From positions 37,371 through 101,370 of the forward strand of contig NZ_FZOD01000031.1 in assembly GCF_900188345.1 (NCBI RefSeq): a stretch of DNA of 64,000 nucleotides, given 5' to 3'. The position numbers and the translations under genes were made by a program. Positions within the stretch are counted from its first letter, which is position 1; each line of letters opens with the position of its first letter. The notes beneath the pieces are model-generated. The model searched no databases, was not told the DNA's origin, and saw nothing but the letters and a program-made list of their open reading frames with translations. Positions 50,162-59,395 of the stretch are shown piece after piece. This stretch comes from Streptosporangium subroseum. Its GTDB lineage: Bacteria > Actinomycetota > Actinomycetes > Streptosporangiales > Streptosporangiaceae.

Positions 50162-51469
50162 GTGGATCGCATCACGTTGGTGCTGGCCGACGACAATCTG
50201 ATCGTCCGTGAAGGCGTGCGCGCACTCCTGGGCCGCGACGCCGCGCTGGAGGTCGTCGGGCTGGCCGCCGACTACGACGAGCTGGTGGAGAGCGCCGTAC
50301 GGCTGCGCCCCCAGGTCATCGTGACCGACATCAGGATGCCTCCCACCTTCCAGGACGAGGGCATCGAGGCGGCCCGCGAGATCCGCAGGCACCTGCCGGG
50401 CACGGGTGTGGTCGTGCTCAGCCAGTACGACGATCCGGAGTACGCGATCCGGCTCCTCGACGACGGGGCCGCGGGGTACGCCTACCTGCTCAAGGACCGC
50501 GTCTCCGACGCCGGGCTCCTGGGCCGCGCGATCCGCGAGGTCGCCACCGGCGGTTCCATGATCGACCCGCTGATCGTCCAGGAGCTCGTCGTTCCCGCGC
50601 GCAACGAGGGCGAGCTCTCGGCCGCCGAGGAGGATCTGCTCCGCCAGGTCGCGGAGGGACGCCCGGTGAAGGCCATCGCCGCCTCGGCGGGAGAGACCCC
50701 GGAAACGGTGAACGCCGCCATCGAGCAGCTCTTCCTCGACCTGGCCAAGGGCGCGACCGCGGGCCGTCAGGGCGCGCTCCGCCGGCTGCGCATGCTGCAC
50801 ACGGCGATCCTCCGCCGCGAGGAGCAGGGCGAGACCCTCTCACGCCTGCTGCCCAGCGGCCTCGCCGACAAGCTGCTCCGCGACCGGGGCGCGATCTCCC
50901 GGACCGAACGCCTCGTCGTCACCGTGCTCATGTCCGATGTCCGCGGCTACTCGGCGATCGCCGAGAGAACCGATCCCGCGGTGCTCGCCGGCCAGCTCAA
51001 CGCCCACCGCCGCGCGATGAACGCCGCGATCCTCAACGCGGGCGGCACCGTCATGCAGTACGTCGGGGACGCGGTGATGGCCGTGTTCGGGGCGCCCGAC
51101 CCGTCGCCCGAGCACGCCGAGCAGGCCATCCGCACCGCCTGCGACATGCACGTACGGCAACGCGCCCTGGACGCCGAGTGGGCGCTCGACGGTCTGGCCC
51201 CCTTCGGGCTGGGCATCGGACTGTGCACCGGCGAGGTGGCGGCGGCCCTGCTCGGAAGCGACGAGCGGGTCGAGTACACCCTCGTGGGGGACACCGTGAA
51301 CCTCGCCCAGCGCATGCAGGACCTGGCCCGGCCCGCGGGCCGCACGGCCGCGGCCGAGGCGACCGTCCAGGCCGGCGGCGGCGCGTGGCCGTGGAAACCT
51401 CTCGGCGCCCAATCGGTGAAAGGCCGTTCCGCCCCCGTCAACGTCTATCACCTAGAGGTGACCCGATGA
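50162..51469 (+). CDS. Receiver / LuxR-like / class III nucleotide cyclase fusion
   Basis: 435 residues, GTG start. A NarL-type receiver (4-120; Asp10-Asp11, phospho-Asp56 in VTDIRMPP, Lys111) closely resembles that of the response regulator at 63027. A GerE/LuxR-like segment follows (about 151-200). The class III cyclase domain is at about 250-435: metal Asp259 (SDVRGYS) and Asp303 (GDAVMAVFG), and transition-state Asn380/Arg384 (VNLAQR). The usual purine-selecting lysine is Gln299, paired with Thr373. It heads an operon with an ABC exporter and a histidine kinase. Presumably phosphorylation controls cAMP (or other cNMP) synthesis. Confidence 0.9.
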   Translation: MDRITLVLADDNLIVREGVRALLGRDAALEVVGLAADYDELVESAVRLRPQVIVTDIRMPPTFQDEGIEAAREIRRHLPGTGVVVLSQYDDPEYAIRLLDDGAAGYAYLLKDRVSDAGLLGRAIREVATGGSMIDPLIVQELVVPARNEGELSAAEEDLLRQVAEGRPVKAIAASAGETPETVNAAIEQLFLDLAKGATAGRQGALRRLRMLHTAILRREEQGETLSRLLPSGLADKLLRDRGAISRTERLVVTVLMSDVRGYSAIAERTDPAVLAGQLNAHRRAMNAAILNAGGTVMQYVGDAVMAVFGAPDPSPEHAEQAIRTACDMHVRQRALDAEWALDGLAPFGLGIGLCTGEVAAALLGSDERVEYTLVGDTVNLAQRMQDLARPAGRTAAAEATVQAGGGAWPWKPLGAQSVKGRSAPVNVYHLEVTR

Positions 51470-52182
51470 CCACCACCGATGTCACGGCAACGCCCCCCGA
51501 GGACGCCGTGGAGGCGCTCGCCGTACGGGTCCGAGGGGCCAAGCGGACGTTCGCCGCGGAGCTCGCCCCCGTCCGCGCGCTGCGCGGCGTCGACCTGGAC
51601 GTGCGCAACGGCGAGTTCGTGGCCGTCATGGGCCCGTCCGGCTGCGGCAAGTCCACGCTGCTCAACATCGTCGCCGGGCTCGACACGGTCGACGAGGGCA
51701 CGGTCGAGGTCGCCGGCGAGCGCGTCGACAACCGCGACGAGAACTGGCTCGCGCGTTTCCGGCGGCACCACGTCGGCTTCGTCTTCCAGTTCTTCAACCT
51801 GCTCGACGGCGTGTCCGCGCTGGACAACCTGATCATGCCGGGCGTGCTCGCGGGGATGAAACGGCGGGCCGCGGAGTCGCGGGCACGCGACCTGCTCGAC
51901 CTGCTCGGCCTCGGCGACCGCACGCGCCAGGTGCCCGCGGTGCTGTCCGGCGGCCAGCGGCAGCGGCTCGCGATCGCCCGTGCCCTGGTCAACGAGCCGA
52001 CACTGCTGCTCGCCGACGAGCCGACCGGCGCGCTGGACAGCGAGGGCGGCATGGAGGTCCTGGAGCTGTTCCGGCGGCTCCACGACGACGGTCAGACGAT
52101 CATCATGGTGACGCACTCCCCGGACGTCGCCGCGGGTGCCGGACGGGCGGTTCTCATGCGCGACGGCCGGGTCGAGCCATGA
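51466..52182 (+). CDS. MacB/LolD-type ABC transporter ATPase
   Basis: 238 residues, ATG overlapping the cyclase stop (ATGA). Walker A GPSGCGKST, Q-loop FVFQFFNLLD, signature LSGGQRQR, Walker B LLLADEPTGALDS and H-loop VTHS are all present. It powers the two FtsX-like permeases that follow. Its last 14 codons (GRAVLMRDGRVEP-stop) are the seed of a five-copy repeat that separates it from permease 1. Confidence 0.95.
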   Translation: MTTTDVTATPPEDAVEALAVRVRGAKRTFAAELAPVRALRGVDLDVRNGEFVAVMGPSGCGKSTLLNIVAGLDTVDEGTVEVAGERVDNRDENWLARFRRHHVGFVFQFFNLLDGVSALDNLIMPGVLAGMKRRAAESRARDLLDLLGLGDRTRQVPAVLSGGQRQRLAIARALVNEPTLLLADEPTGALDSEGGMEVLELFRRLHDDGQTIIMVTHSPDVAAGAGRAVLMRDGRVEP

Positions 52183-52446
52183 CCGCCACCGGACACCGGA
52201 CCGGCGGCGCTCACACACGACAGCCGGGCAGAGCCATAACCGCCACCGGACACCGGACGGACGGTGCTCACACGATGGTCGGGCGGAGCCATGACCGCCA
52301 CCGAACGAGCGGTTCTCACACGCGACAGCCGGACGAAGCCATGACCGCCACCGGACGGGCAGCCCTCACGTGCGACAGCTGGGCGGAACCATGACCGTCA
52401 CCGGACACCGGACGGGCAGTGCCCATGCGCTACGGCCGGGAACCAT
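52141..52446 (+). repeat. 50-57 bp tandem repeat seeded from the ABC ATPase 3' end
   Basis: One copy is in the ATPase coding end (52141-52182). Five further copies follow, with ACCGCCACCGGA-type starts at 52182, 52239, 52294, 52344 and 52394. Each unit ends in GAGCCATGA-like sequence; the last copy ends at the ATG of permease 1 (52445). The region 52183-52444 contains no other gene. Confidence 0.92.
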
Positions 52447-55000
52447 GGCGATCGCCGCCGCCTGGCTGCGGTTGGAACTGCGGCGGCGCCTGCGCCCCCT
52501 CCTCGTTCTGGCGCTGCTCGTGGGCCTGGCGACCGCCACGATCCTGACCGCCGTCGCCGGGGCGAGGCGGGGCGAGAGCGCGGTCGAACGGCTGCGCGCC
52601 GTGACCCTGCCGGCCGACGCCGTCGTCCTGCCCAACGACTCCGCGTTCGACTGGAACAAGATCCGCGCGCTGCCCGGCGTCGCGGCGGTGGCCGGGTTCG
52701 CCGTCGCGCCCTTTTTCGTCGAGGAGCTTCCCGGCTACGCGGGCTACCTCCCGCCCGCGGACGGCGAGGCGATGAGGACCGTCGAACGGCCGGTGGTCCT
52801 GGAGGGACGTCTGCCCGATCCCTCCCGCACCGACGAGGTCGTGATCAGCGGAAGATTCTCCGGCTCGTACGGTCTCGGCGTCGGGGACGCGCTCACCCTT
52901 CGCCTCATGACCGTGGCGGAGGCCGGCGACCCCAACTTCGGCGGCGTCCCGCACGGCCCTCGCGTGCCGGCCCGCATCGTCGGCGTCATCCGTTCCCCGT
53001 GGTACTCCGACGCGGTGGGAGGCAGGGGTGACATGCACCCCTCGGCCGGGCTCTTCGTGGCCTACCCGAAGAACTTCCTCGGCGCCGGCACGTACGGCTT
53101 CGCCAACGCGCTGGTCCGCCTCGACCGGGGAGAGAACGGGCTGTCCGCCTTCCGCAAAAGCCTGAGCGAGGTCACCGGGCGGACCGACATCGAGATCTGG
53201 AACGGCGCCGACAACGCCCGGCGCAGCCAGCGGGTCAACACCTACGAGAGCCTGGCGCTCGGCGTGTTCGCGCTGGCCGCCCTGGTCGCCGCGCTGGTTC
53301 TCGTGGGCCAGTCGGTGGCCCGCTACGCCACGGCCAACGTGAGCGATCTCCAGGTCCTGCGTGCCTCCGGCATCACCACCCCGCAGGTCATGGCCGCCGC
53401 TTCCGCCGGACCGTTCCTCGCCTCGGTCGCGGGCGCCTCCGCAGGAGTCGGCGGTGCCGTGCTGGGCTCCCTGTGGATGCCGATCGGCGCCGCCTCCCTG
53501 CTCGAACCCACGCCGGGACTCGACGTCGACGGACCCGTGCTCGCCGCGGGCTGGGTGATCGTGCCCCTCCTGGTCCTGGCCGGAGCCCTCGCGGCCGCAC
53601 GGCTCGCGATCGCCGCGGCGCGCTCGGAGGCGCCGCCCCGGCGGTCCGCCGTCGCCCGCGCCGTGGCCCGCCTCGGGCTGCCCGTGCCCCTGGTGATCGG
53701 CACCCGCTTCGCCCTGGAACCCGGGCGCGGGCGCACCTCGGTTCCGGTACGGCCCGCGCTGTTCGGCGCGGTCGCCGGGGTGCTCGGGGTGCTGGCCTCC
53801 TTCACCTTCGCCGCGGGCGTGGCGGACGCGGCCGGCAATCCCGCCAGGTTCGGCCAGACCTTCCAGGTCGCGACCTACTTCGGCGAGGGCGGCCAGGACT
53901 GGGCGCCCGCGGAACAGGCCATGGCCGTCATCGCCCGGGACCCGGACGTCCTCAGTGTGAACGACGCCCGGGTCTCGGTCGCCGAGGCGCACACCACCTC
54001 GAACCCCGACGCCAACGACCCGAACCTCAGCACGGATGACAACCCGAACCCCGGCACGGGTAACAACCCGAACCCCGGCACGAGTGACGACCCGAACCCC
54101 GACGCGGATGACAACCCGAACCCCGGCACGAGTGACGACCCGAACCCCGACGCGGATGACGTCTCGGTCACCGTGTACAGCTATCACCCCGTCGGTGCCC
54201 CGTTCCCCGTCGTCCTGGTCTCGGGCCGGATGCCGGAGTCCTCCGGCGAGATCGTCCTCGCCCCCACCAGCGCGCGCGACCTGCGGGCCGACATCGGCTC
54301 GGCCGTACGGCTGGCAGGCAGTACGGCGCCGCGCGACCTGCGCGTCACCGGGATCGGCTTCGTGCCGCACGGCTCGCACAACGACTACGACGCCGGAGCG
54401 TGGACCAGCGCGGACGGATTCCACGCGCTGTTCGGCGCGGACTTCAAGTATCACCAGTCGCTGATCGCCCTGCGACCCGGCGCGGACATGGACGCCCTCC
54501 GGGTCCGCCTCACAACGGCCGTGAAGGCGATCAAGGATGGCGAGAAGGTCGCCTTCGGCACGCAGGACCCGCCCACCCAGCTCGCCGAGGTCCAGGACAT
54601 GCGGATCCTGCCCCTCTTCCTCGGCGGCTTCCTGGCGCTCCTGGCGGTGGGAGCGGTGGGCCACGCACTGGCGACGGCCATCCGCCGGCGGCGCCACGAG
54701 ATCGCGGTCATGCGCGCGCTCGGCCTGACCCGCACGCAGTCGCGCTGGGTCGTGGTCACGCAGGCCTCGCTGCTCGCGCTGGTCGGTCTCGCCTTCGGCG
54801 TGCCCCTCGGCCTGGCGCTCGGCCGCACGCTGTGGCGCGTCGTGGCCGACCACACGCCCCTGTTCTACCAACCCCCGGTCGCCCTGTGGGCTCTGCTGCT
54901 GGTCGGCCCCGGTGCGCTGCTGGTCGCCAACCTGCTGGCGGCCTGGCCCAGCCGCCTCGTCACGCGGTTCGGCGTCGGCCAGACCCTACGAGCGGAGTGA
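52445..55000 (+). CDS. FtsX-like ABC permease 1
   Basis: An 851-residue membrane protein. ATG 52445 is the last ATG of the repeat array; the ribosome binding site is weak. First membrane helix at about 15-35, a MacB-type periplasmic domain, a helix group near 275-420 (VGQSVARYATANVSDLQVLRASG), a second large domain, and the final FtsX domain (AVGAVGHALATAIRRRRHEIAVMRALGLT). Residues about 519-573 are an Asn/Pro/Asp/Gly-rich 8-residue repeat absent from permease 2. It pairs with permease 2 and the ATPase, presumably for export or mechanotransmission. Confidence 0.92.
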   Translation: MAIAAAWLRLELRRRLRPLLVLALLVGLATATILTAVAGARRGESAVERLRAVTLPADAVVLPNDSAFDWNKIRALPGVAAVAGFAVAPFFVEELPGYAGYLPPADGEAMRTVERPVVLEGRLPDPSRTDEVVISGRFSGSYGLGVGDALTLRLMTVAEAGDPNFGGVPHGPRVPARIVGVIRSPWYSDAVGGRGDMHPSAGLFVAYPKNFLGAGTYGFANALVRLDRGENGLSAFRKSLSEVTGRTDIEIWNGADNARRSQRVNTYESLALGVFALAALVAALVLVGQSVARYATANVSDLQVLRASGITTPQVMAAASAGPFLASVAGASAGVGGAVLGSLWMPIGAASLLEPTPGLDVDGPVLAAGWVIVPLLVLAGALAAARLAIAAARSEAPPRRSAVARAVARLGLPVPLVIGTRFALEPGRGRTSVPVRPALFGAVAGVLGVLASFTFAAGVADAAGNPARFGQTFQVATYFGEGGQDWAPAEQAMAVIARDPDVLSVNDARVSVAEAHTTSNPDANDPNLSTDDNPNPGTGNNPNPGTSDDPNPDADDNPNPGTSDDPNPDADDVSVTVYSYHPVGAPFPVVLVSGRMPESSGEIVLAPTSARDLRADIGSAVRLAGSTAPRDLRVTGIGFVPHGSHNDYDAGAWTSADGFHALFGADFKYHQSLIALRPGADMDALRVRLTTAVKAIKDGEKVAFGTQDPPTQLAEVQDMRILPLFLGGFLALLAVGAVGHALATAIRRRRHEIAVMRALGLTRTQSRWVVVTQASLLALVGLAFGVPLGLALGRTLWRVVADHTPLFYQPPVALWALLLVGPGALLVANLLAAWPSRLVTRFGVGQTLRAE
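53999..54165 (+). repeat. 24-bp in-frame repeat inside permease 1
   Basis: About six units of 24 bp encoding DDNPNPGT / SDDPNPDA octapeptides, in the second extracytoplasmic domain. The corresponding segment of permease 2 is a short Ala/Thr linker. The composition suggests a flexible linker outside the cell. Confidence 0.92.
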
Positions 55001-55006
55001 CCGATC

Positions 55007-57469
55007 ATGATCGTGACAGTCACCTGGTTCCGGCTGGAGCTGCGGCGGCGCTGGCGCTCCCTGGTGGTGCTCGCGCTGCTCGTGGCCTTCGCCACCGCGA
55101 CCGTCCTGGCCTCGGTCGCGGGCGCCCGCCGCGGCGGCACCGCGGTCGACAGGCTCGCCGCCCTGACGCTGCCCGCCACCGTCGCCGTGCTCCCCAACGA
55201 GCCCGGATTCGACTGGGCCGGGATCCGGGCGCTCCCGCAGGTCGAGGCGCTCACGGAGTTTCCCGTGTCGGGCTTCGGCGTGGACGGCATCTCCAACTCG
55301 GAGGAGGTGTCGGCGTTCCCTCCGGTCGACGACGAACTCCTGCGGACCATCGAACGGCCCGTCGTCCTCGAAGGACGGCTACCCGACCCCACCCGGATCG
55401 ACGAGGTCGTGGTCAGCTCGCGGTTCCCCGCCACCTACCACCGGGGGGTGGGCGACAGGCTGACCCTGCGCCTGATGTCGGTGGAGCAGGCCGGAAGCGA
55501 CGACTTCGATCCCTCCGGCAGCGACCCGCTGCTCGGTCCCTCGGTTCCCGTCACGATCGTCGGCGTCATCCGCTCGACGTGGTTCGCCGAGAAGCTCGGG
55601 GACAGAGGCGGCGTGCTCCCCTCGGCCGCGCTGTTCGCCAGGTATCACGCGAACATCGTCGGCCCCAAGGGGTACATCAACGCCCTGGTCCGGCTGAAGG
55701 GCGGCGAGGCAGCGATCCCCGCCTTCCGCGAAGGACTCGTCCGCGCCTCGAAGCGCTCGGACATCGACATGTGGAACATCGAGATGAAGATCATCGCACC
55801 GTCTCGCCAGGTCGCCCACTTCGAGGCCGCCTCCCTGCTCGCCTTCGGGCTTGCCGCACTGGCCGCGGCGATCGTGCTGATCGGCCAGTCGGTGGCCCGG
55901 TACACGGCCGCGACCATGGCCGACCTGCAGGTGCTGCGCGCCGTGGGGTTGACACCGCGACAGGCGGTCGTCGCGGCGTCGGCCGGGCCGTTCCTCGCCG
56001 CGCTCGCCGGGACCACTCTCGGGATCGTGTCCGCCGCGGCCGCCTCCACGTGGATGCCGATCGGTGCGGCGGCCCTGCTCGAACCCCATCCCGGTTTCGA
56101 CGTCGACTGGCTGATCCTGGGGACGGGCTGGGCACTGATCCTCGCCCTCGTCCTGGCCGGATCGGCGGCCTCGGCCGCCCTCGCGCTGGTCGCGACGCGT
56201 GGCAGGATCTCGGGACGCCGCTCCGGGGTGGCGCTGGCGGCGGCCCGCGCGGGCCTGCCGGTCCCGATCGTGATCGGCGCCCGCTTCGCCCTGGAGCCGG
56301 GGCGCGGCAAAAGCGCGGTCCCGGTCCGCCCGGCCCTGGTGGGGGCCATAGCCGGGGTCGTCGGGGTGCTCGCCGCGTTCACCTTCTCCGCCGGTGTTCG
56401 CGACGCGACCGAGAACCCGGCCAGGTTCGGACAGACCCACCAATTGGAGATCTTCCTCGGCTTCAACAACGAGGACTTCGTGCCGTCGTACCGGCAGATG
56501 CTGGAGACGGTGGCCCGCGACCCGGCCGTTCAGGCGGTCAACGACGCGAGGATCGCGGTGGCGGAGGCTGAGGTACCGGCGACGAGGACGGCGACCGGGG
56601 CTGGGGCGGAGAAATCCAGGAGCGCACCGGTCACCGTCTACACCTACGACCCGGTGGGCGGACCGCTGCCCGTGGTGCTTTTCGAAGGCCGGATGCCGGC
56701 GACGCCGGAAGAGATCGTCCTCGGGCCGTCGAGCGCGGACGCCCTCGGCGTCGCCGTCGGCGGCAGGGTCCCGATGGGCGGCGGTCCCACGCCGGTGCCG
56801 ATGACGGTCACCGGCATCGGCTTCATGCCGGAGGGCCCGCACAACGGCTATGCCGATGGGGGCTGGGTCATCCCGGCCGGGTACGACCGGCTCTTCGCCG
56901 GGGCCCACTTCGCGTTCAAGTTCCACGGCGCGGAGATCGCCCTGCGTCCCGGGACCGACCTCGCCGCCGTGAAACGGCGGCTGGAGTCCGCCACCGCTCC
57001 GCCCGGGGGCGGGGGCCTGCCGTTCACCGACCCTCTGCCGCTCCCGCAGGTGGCGCAGATCCGTGACGTCCAGTCCCTGCCGGTCCTGCTCGCCGGGTTC
57101 CTCGCACTGCTCGCCGTGGGGGCGGTCGGCCACGCGCTGGCGACCACCGTACGGCGGAGGCGGCACGAGGTGGCCGTGCTGCGCGCGCTGGGCATGACCC
57201 GTCCACAGGCCCGCTGGATGGTGGTCACCCAGGCCACGCTGCTGGCGGTCGTGGGGCTGCTCTTCGGGGTGCCGCTCGGCGTGGCGTTCGGCCGCACCCT
57301 GTGGAGGATCGTCGCGGACATCGCCCCGCTGGTGTACGTACCGCCGCTGGCCCTGTGGGCGCTGCTCCTGGCCGGACCGGTGACCCTCCTGCTCGCCAAC
57401 CTTCTGGCGGCCTGGCCTGGCAGCGTCGCCACCCGGCTGCGCATCGGCCACGTCCTGCGAACGGAGTGA
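55007..57469 (+). CDS. FtsX-like ABC permease 2
   Basis: 820 residues, ATG 9 nt after GGAG. Paralogue of permease 1 along the whole length: the same start (ITVTWFRLELRRR-like), FDWAGIRALP, ERPVVLEGRLPDP, IVGVIRSTWF, SVARYTAATMADLQVLRAVG and the final RRRRHEVAVLRALGMTRPQ helix region. It lacks the octapeptide repeat. The two permeases probably form a heterodimer. Six bp separate it from permease 1 and 3 bp from the kinase. Confidence 0.95.
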   Translation: MIVTVTWFRLELRRRWRSLVVLALLVAFATATVLASVAGARRGGTAVDRLAALTLPATVAVLPNEPGFDWAGIRALPQVEALTEFPVSGFGVDGISNSEEVSAFPPVDDELLRTIERPVVLEGRLPDPTRIDEVVVSSRFPATYHRGVGDRLTLRLMSVEQAGSDDFDPSGSDPLLGPSVPVTIVGVIRSTWFAEKLGDRGGVLPSAALFARYHANIVGPKGYINALVRLKGGEAAIPAFREGLVRASKRSDIDMWNIEMKIIAPSRQVAHFEAASLLAFGLAALAAAIVLIGQSVARYTAATMADLQVLRAVGLTPRQAVVAASAGPFLAALAGTTLGIVSAAAASTWMPIGAAALLEPHPGFDVDWLILGTGWALILALVLAGSAASAALALVATRGRISGRRSGVALAAARAGLPVPIVIGARFALEPGRGKSAVPVRPALVGAIAGVVGVLAAFTFSAGVRDATENPARFGQTHQLEIFLGFNNEDFVPSYRQMLETVARDPAVQAVNDARIAVAEAEVPATRTATGAGAEKSRSAPVTVYTYDPVGGPLPVVLFEGRMPATPEEIVLGPSSADALGVAVGGRVPMGGGPTPVPMTVTGIGFMPEGPHNGYADGGWVIPAGYDRLFAGAHFAFKFHGAEIALRPGTDLAAVKRRLESATAPPGGGGLPFTDPLPLPQVAQIRDVQSLPVLLAGFLALLAVGAVGHALATTVRRRRHEVAVLRALGMTRPQARWMVVTQATLLAVVGLLFGVPLGVAFGRTLWRIVADIAPLVYVPPLALWALLLAGPVTLLLANLLAAWPGSVATRLRIGHVLRTE

Positions 57470-57472
57470 ACG

Positions 57473-59395
57473 ATGGTCCTCGCATCCGCCGTCGTGGCCG
57501 CCGCCTGGGCGCTCGTCGCCTTCGGCATTCTGCTGACCGGCAGGCCCACGCTGGCACGGGCGTCGGGCCTCATCGCCGTGGCCCAGGCCGCGGCGGGCAT
57601 CTGGCCCGCCTGCGCTCCGCTCGCGGTCGCCGCCTGGCTGGCCTGCGGGCTCGGTCTTCCCGACGGCGTCCTCGGCTCGTGGCCGCGCCGGACCCTCGCG
57701 GCGGGGGCCGCGGTCGCCGGGCTCGGCTGGACGGCCGGGCTGCTCGCCACCGGTACGGCCCCGGACCGGGGACCGCTCATCGCGGCCGCGCTGGGAGCGT
57801 GCGCCGTCGCCCTCGGGGCGGTGGCGCTACGCTGCCCGAAAGCACCGGCCGCACGCCGTCGCACGCTGCAGTGGGTCGCCGCCGCGGCCGTCGTGACCGC
57901 GGCGTCGGACGCCGTGCTGATCGCGCTGAACATGCTGCTCGGCACCCCCGGCGAGCTGCTCCCATGGGTCCTCGCGGCCCTGGTCGTGATGCCGGCGGGA
58001 CTCCTTCTCAGCCAGCTCCCGGCGACGTCCAGGCTCGCCGAGCAGGCGCTGGTCGAGGCCGTGGTCGTCGCCGGGCTGGCCATGCTGGTGGTCTCGGTCT
58101 ACCTGGTCGTGATCATCGGACTCGCCCGCTCCCCCGTCGGTCCCGAGCGCGAGGTTCTGGTGGCCAGCGTCGTCGCGGCCCTGACGGCCGTCGTGCTGGC
58201 GCTGCCCCTGCGGTTCCGGCTGGTGTCGTTCGGCCAGTCCCTGCTGGGCAGGCGCGGCCAGACCCCGGAGGAGGCGCTGGCCTCCTTCGGCGCGCGGATG
58301 AGCCGTGCCGTCCCCTTCGACGAACTGCTGCTCCAGCTGGTGGAGTCGCTCCGGGCCACCCTCGGCCCGGCGGGGGCGGAGGTCTGGGTCGGAACCGACG
58401 GCCTCCTGCACAGGACCGTGAGCGTGCCCGAACGGCCCGGCGGGCAGATCACCCTCAGCGACAAGGAACGTCTCGTCGTCGGCCGTACCCGGATCGGCGG
58501 ACCCGCCTGGATGGGGGTCTGGCTGCCCGGCCTGCTCGCCGGCCACCCGCAGGAGGCGCCGGTACGGGTGGCCCCGGCCGCGCACCTGGGAGACCTGCTC
58601 GGGCTGCTCGTGGTGAGGCGGACGCCCGAGGGGCTCGACTTCACCGAGGAGGACGACCGGGTGCTCATCGAACTCGCCCGGCAGGTCGGGCTCGCCCTGC
58701 ACAACATGCGGCTGGACTCGGCACTCCAGGCGTCGCTGGAGGAGCTGCGCCAGCGCAACGAGGAACTGCAGGCCTCACGCCTGAGGATCGTCACCGCGGC
58801 GGACGCCTCCCGCCGGGCCATCGAACGCGACCTGCACGACGGCGCGCAGCAACACCTTGTCACCCTCTCCGTCAAGCTTGGCCTGGCCCGCGAGATCATC
58901 AAAGAGGACCCGGCCCTGGCCGCAGAGCTACTCGAGGAGTTGCACAGCGACGTGCAGAACACCAACGCGACATTTCGCGAACTCGCCCACGGGATCTACC
59001 CGCCGCTCCTGCGCAACCACGGCCTGGGCGAGGCCATGCGCTCCGTCACCCGGAGGGTGTCCCTGCCCTACCAGGTCGACGTGGACCTTCCCCGCCGATA
59101 TCCGGAGGAGATCGAGGCCGCCGTCTACTTCTGCTGCCTGGAGGCCATCCAGAACGCGGGCAAGCACGCGGGACCCGACGCCTCCATCGAGGTGCGGATC
59201 CACGCGGACAGCGAGATGCTGCGCTTCTCGGTCTCCGACGACGGCCTCGGTTTCGCCGCCGGAACCGGCGAGGGGCACGGCTTCGTGAACATGACCGACC
59301 GCCTCGGCGCGATCGGCGGCCTGCTGTTCGTCGAGTCCGAGCGGAGTGCGGGCACGACGGTCCGCGGGGAGATCCCGGTCGGGGACGCCCCATGA
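57473..59395 (+). CDS. Membrane histidine kinase, HisKA_3 (NarL-partner) type
   Basis: 640 residues. Several N-terminal membrane helices (about residues 1-250), a GAF-like domain (about 285-430), a coiled-coil linker and the HisKA_3 box with phospho-His455 in ERDLHDGAQQHL. An HATPase domain follows (N-box CLEAIQNAGKHAG; DDGLGF; GHGFVNMTDRLGAIGG). This class phosphorylates NarL-type receivers, and the only one in the operon is the receiver-cyclase fusion, its probable partner. Start ATG follows GGAG. Confidence 0.93.
   Translation: MVLASAVVAAAWALVAFGILLTGRPTLARASGLIAVAQAAAGIWPACAPLAVAAWLACGLGLPDGVLGSWPRRTLAAGAAVAGLGWTAGLLATGTAPDRGPLIAAALGACAVALGAVALRCPKAPAARRRTLQWVAAAAVVTAASDAVLIALNMLLGTPGELLPWVLAALVVMPAGLLLSQLPATSRLAEQALVEAVVVAGLAMLVVSVYLVVIIGLARSPVGPEREVLVASVVAALTAVVLALPLRFRLVSFGQSLLGRRGQTPEEALASFGARMSRAVPFDELLLQLVESLRATLGPAGAEVWVGTDGLLHRTVSVPERPGGQITLSDKERLVVGRTRIGGPAWMGVWLPGLLAGHPQEAPVRVAPAAHLGDLLGLLVVRRTPEGLDFTEEDDRVLIELARQVGLALHNMRLDSALQASLEELRQRNEELQASRLRIVTAADASRRAIERDLHDGAQQHLVTLSVKLGLAREIIKEDPALAAELLEELHSDVQNTNATFRELAHGIYPPLLRNHGLGEAMRSVTRRVSLPYQVDVDLPRRYPEEIEAAVYFCCLEAIQNAGKHAGPDASIEVRIHADSEMLRFSVSDDGLGFAAGTGEGHGFVNMTDRLGAIGGLLFVESERSAGTTVRGEIPVGDAP

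Noticed and set aside
52179..52394. Small repetitive protein encoded by the ABC-permease spacer array
   Set aside because: The frame is only a read-through of the repeat, has no ribosome binding site of its own quality and changes frame between units.
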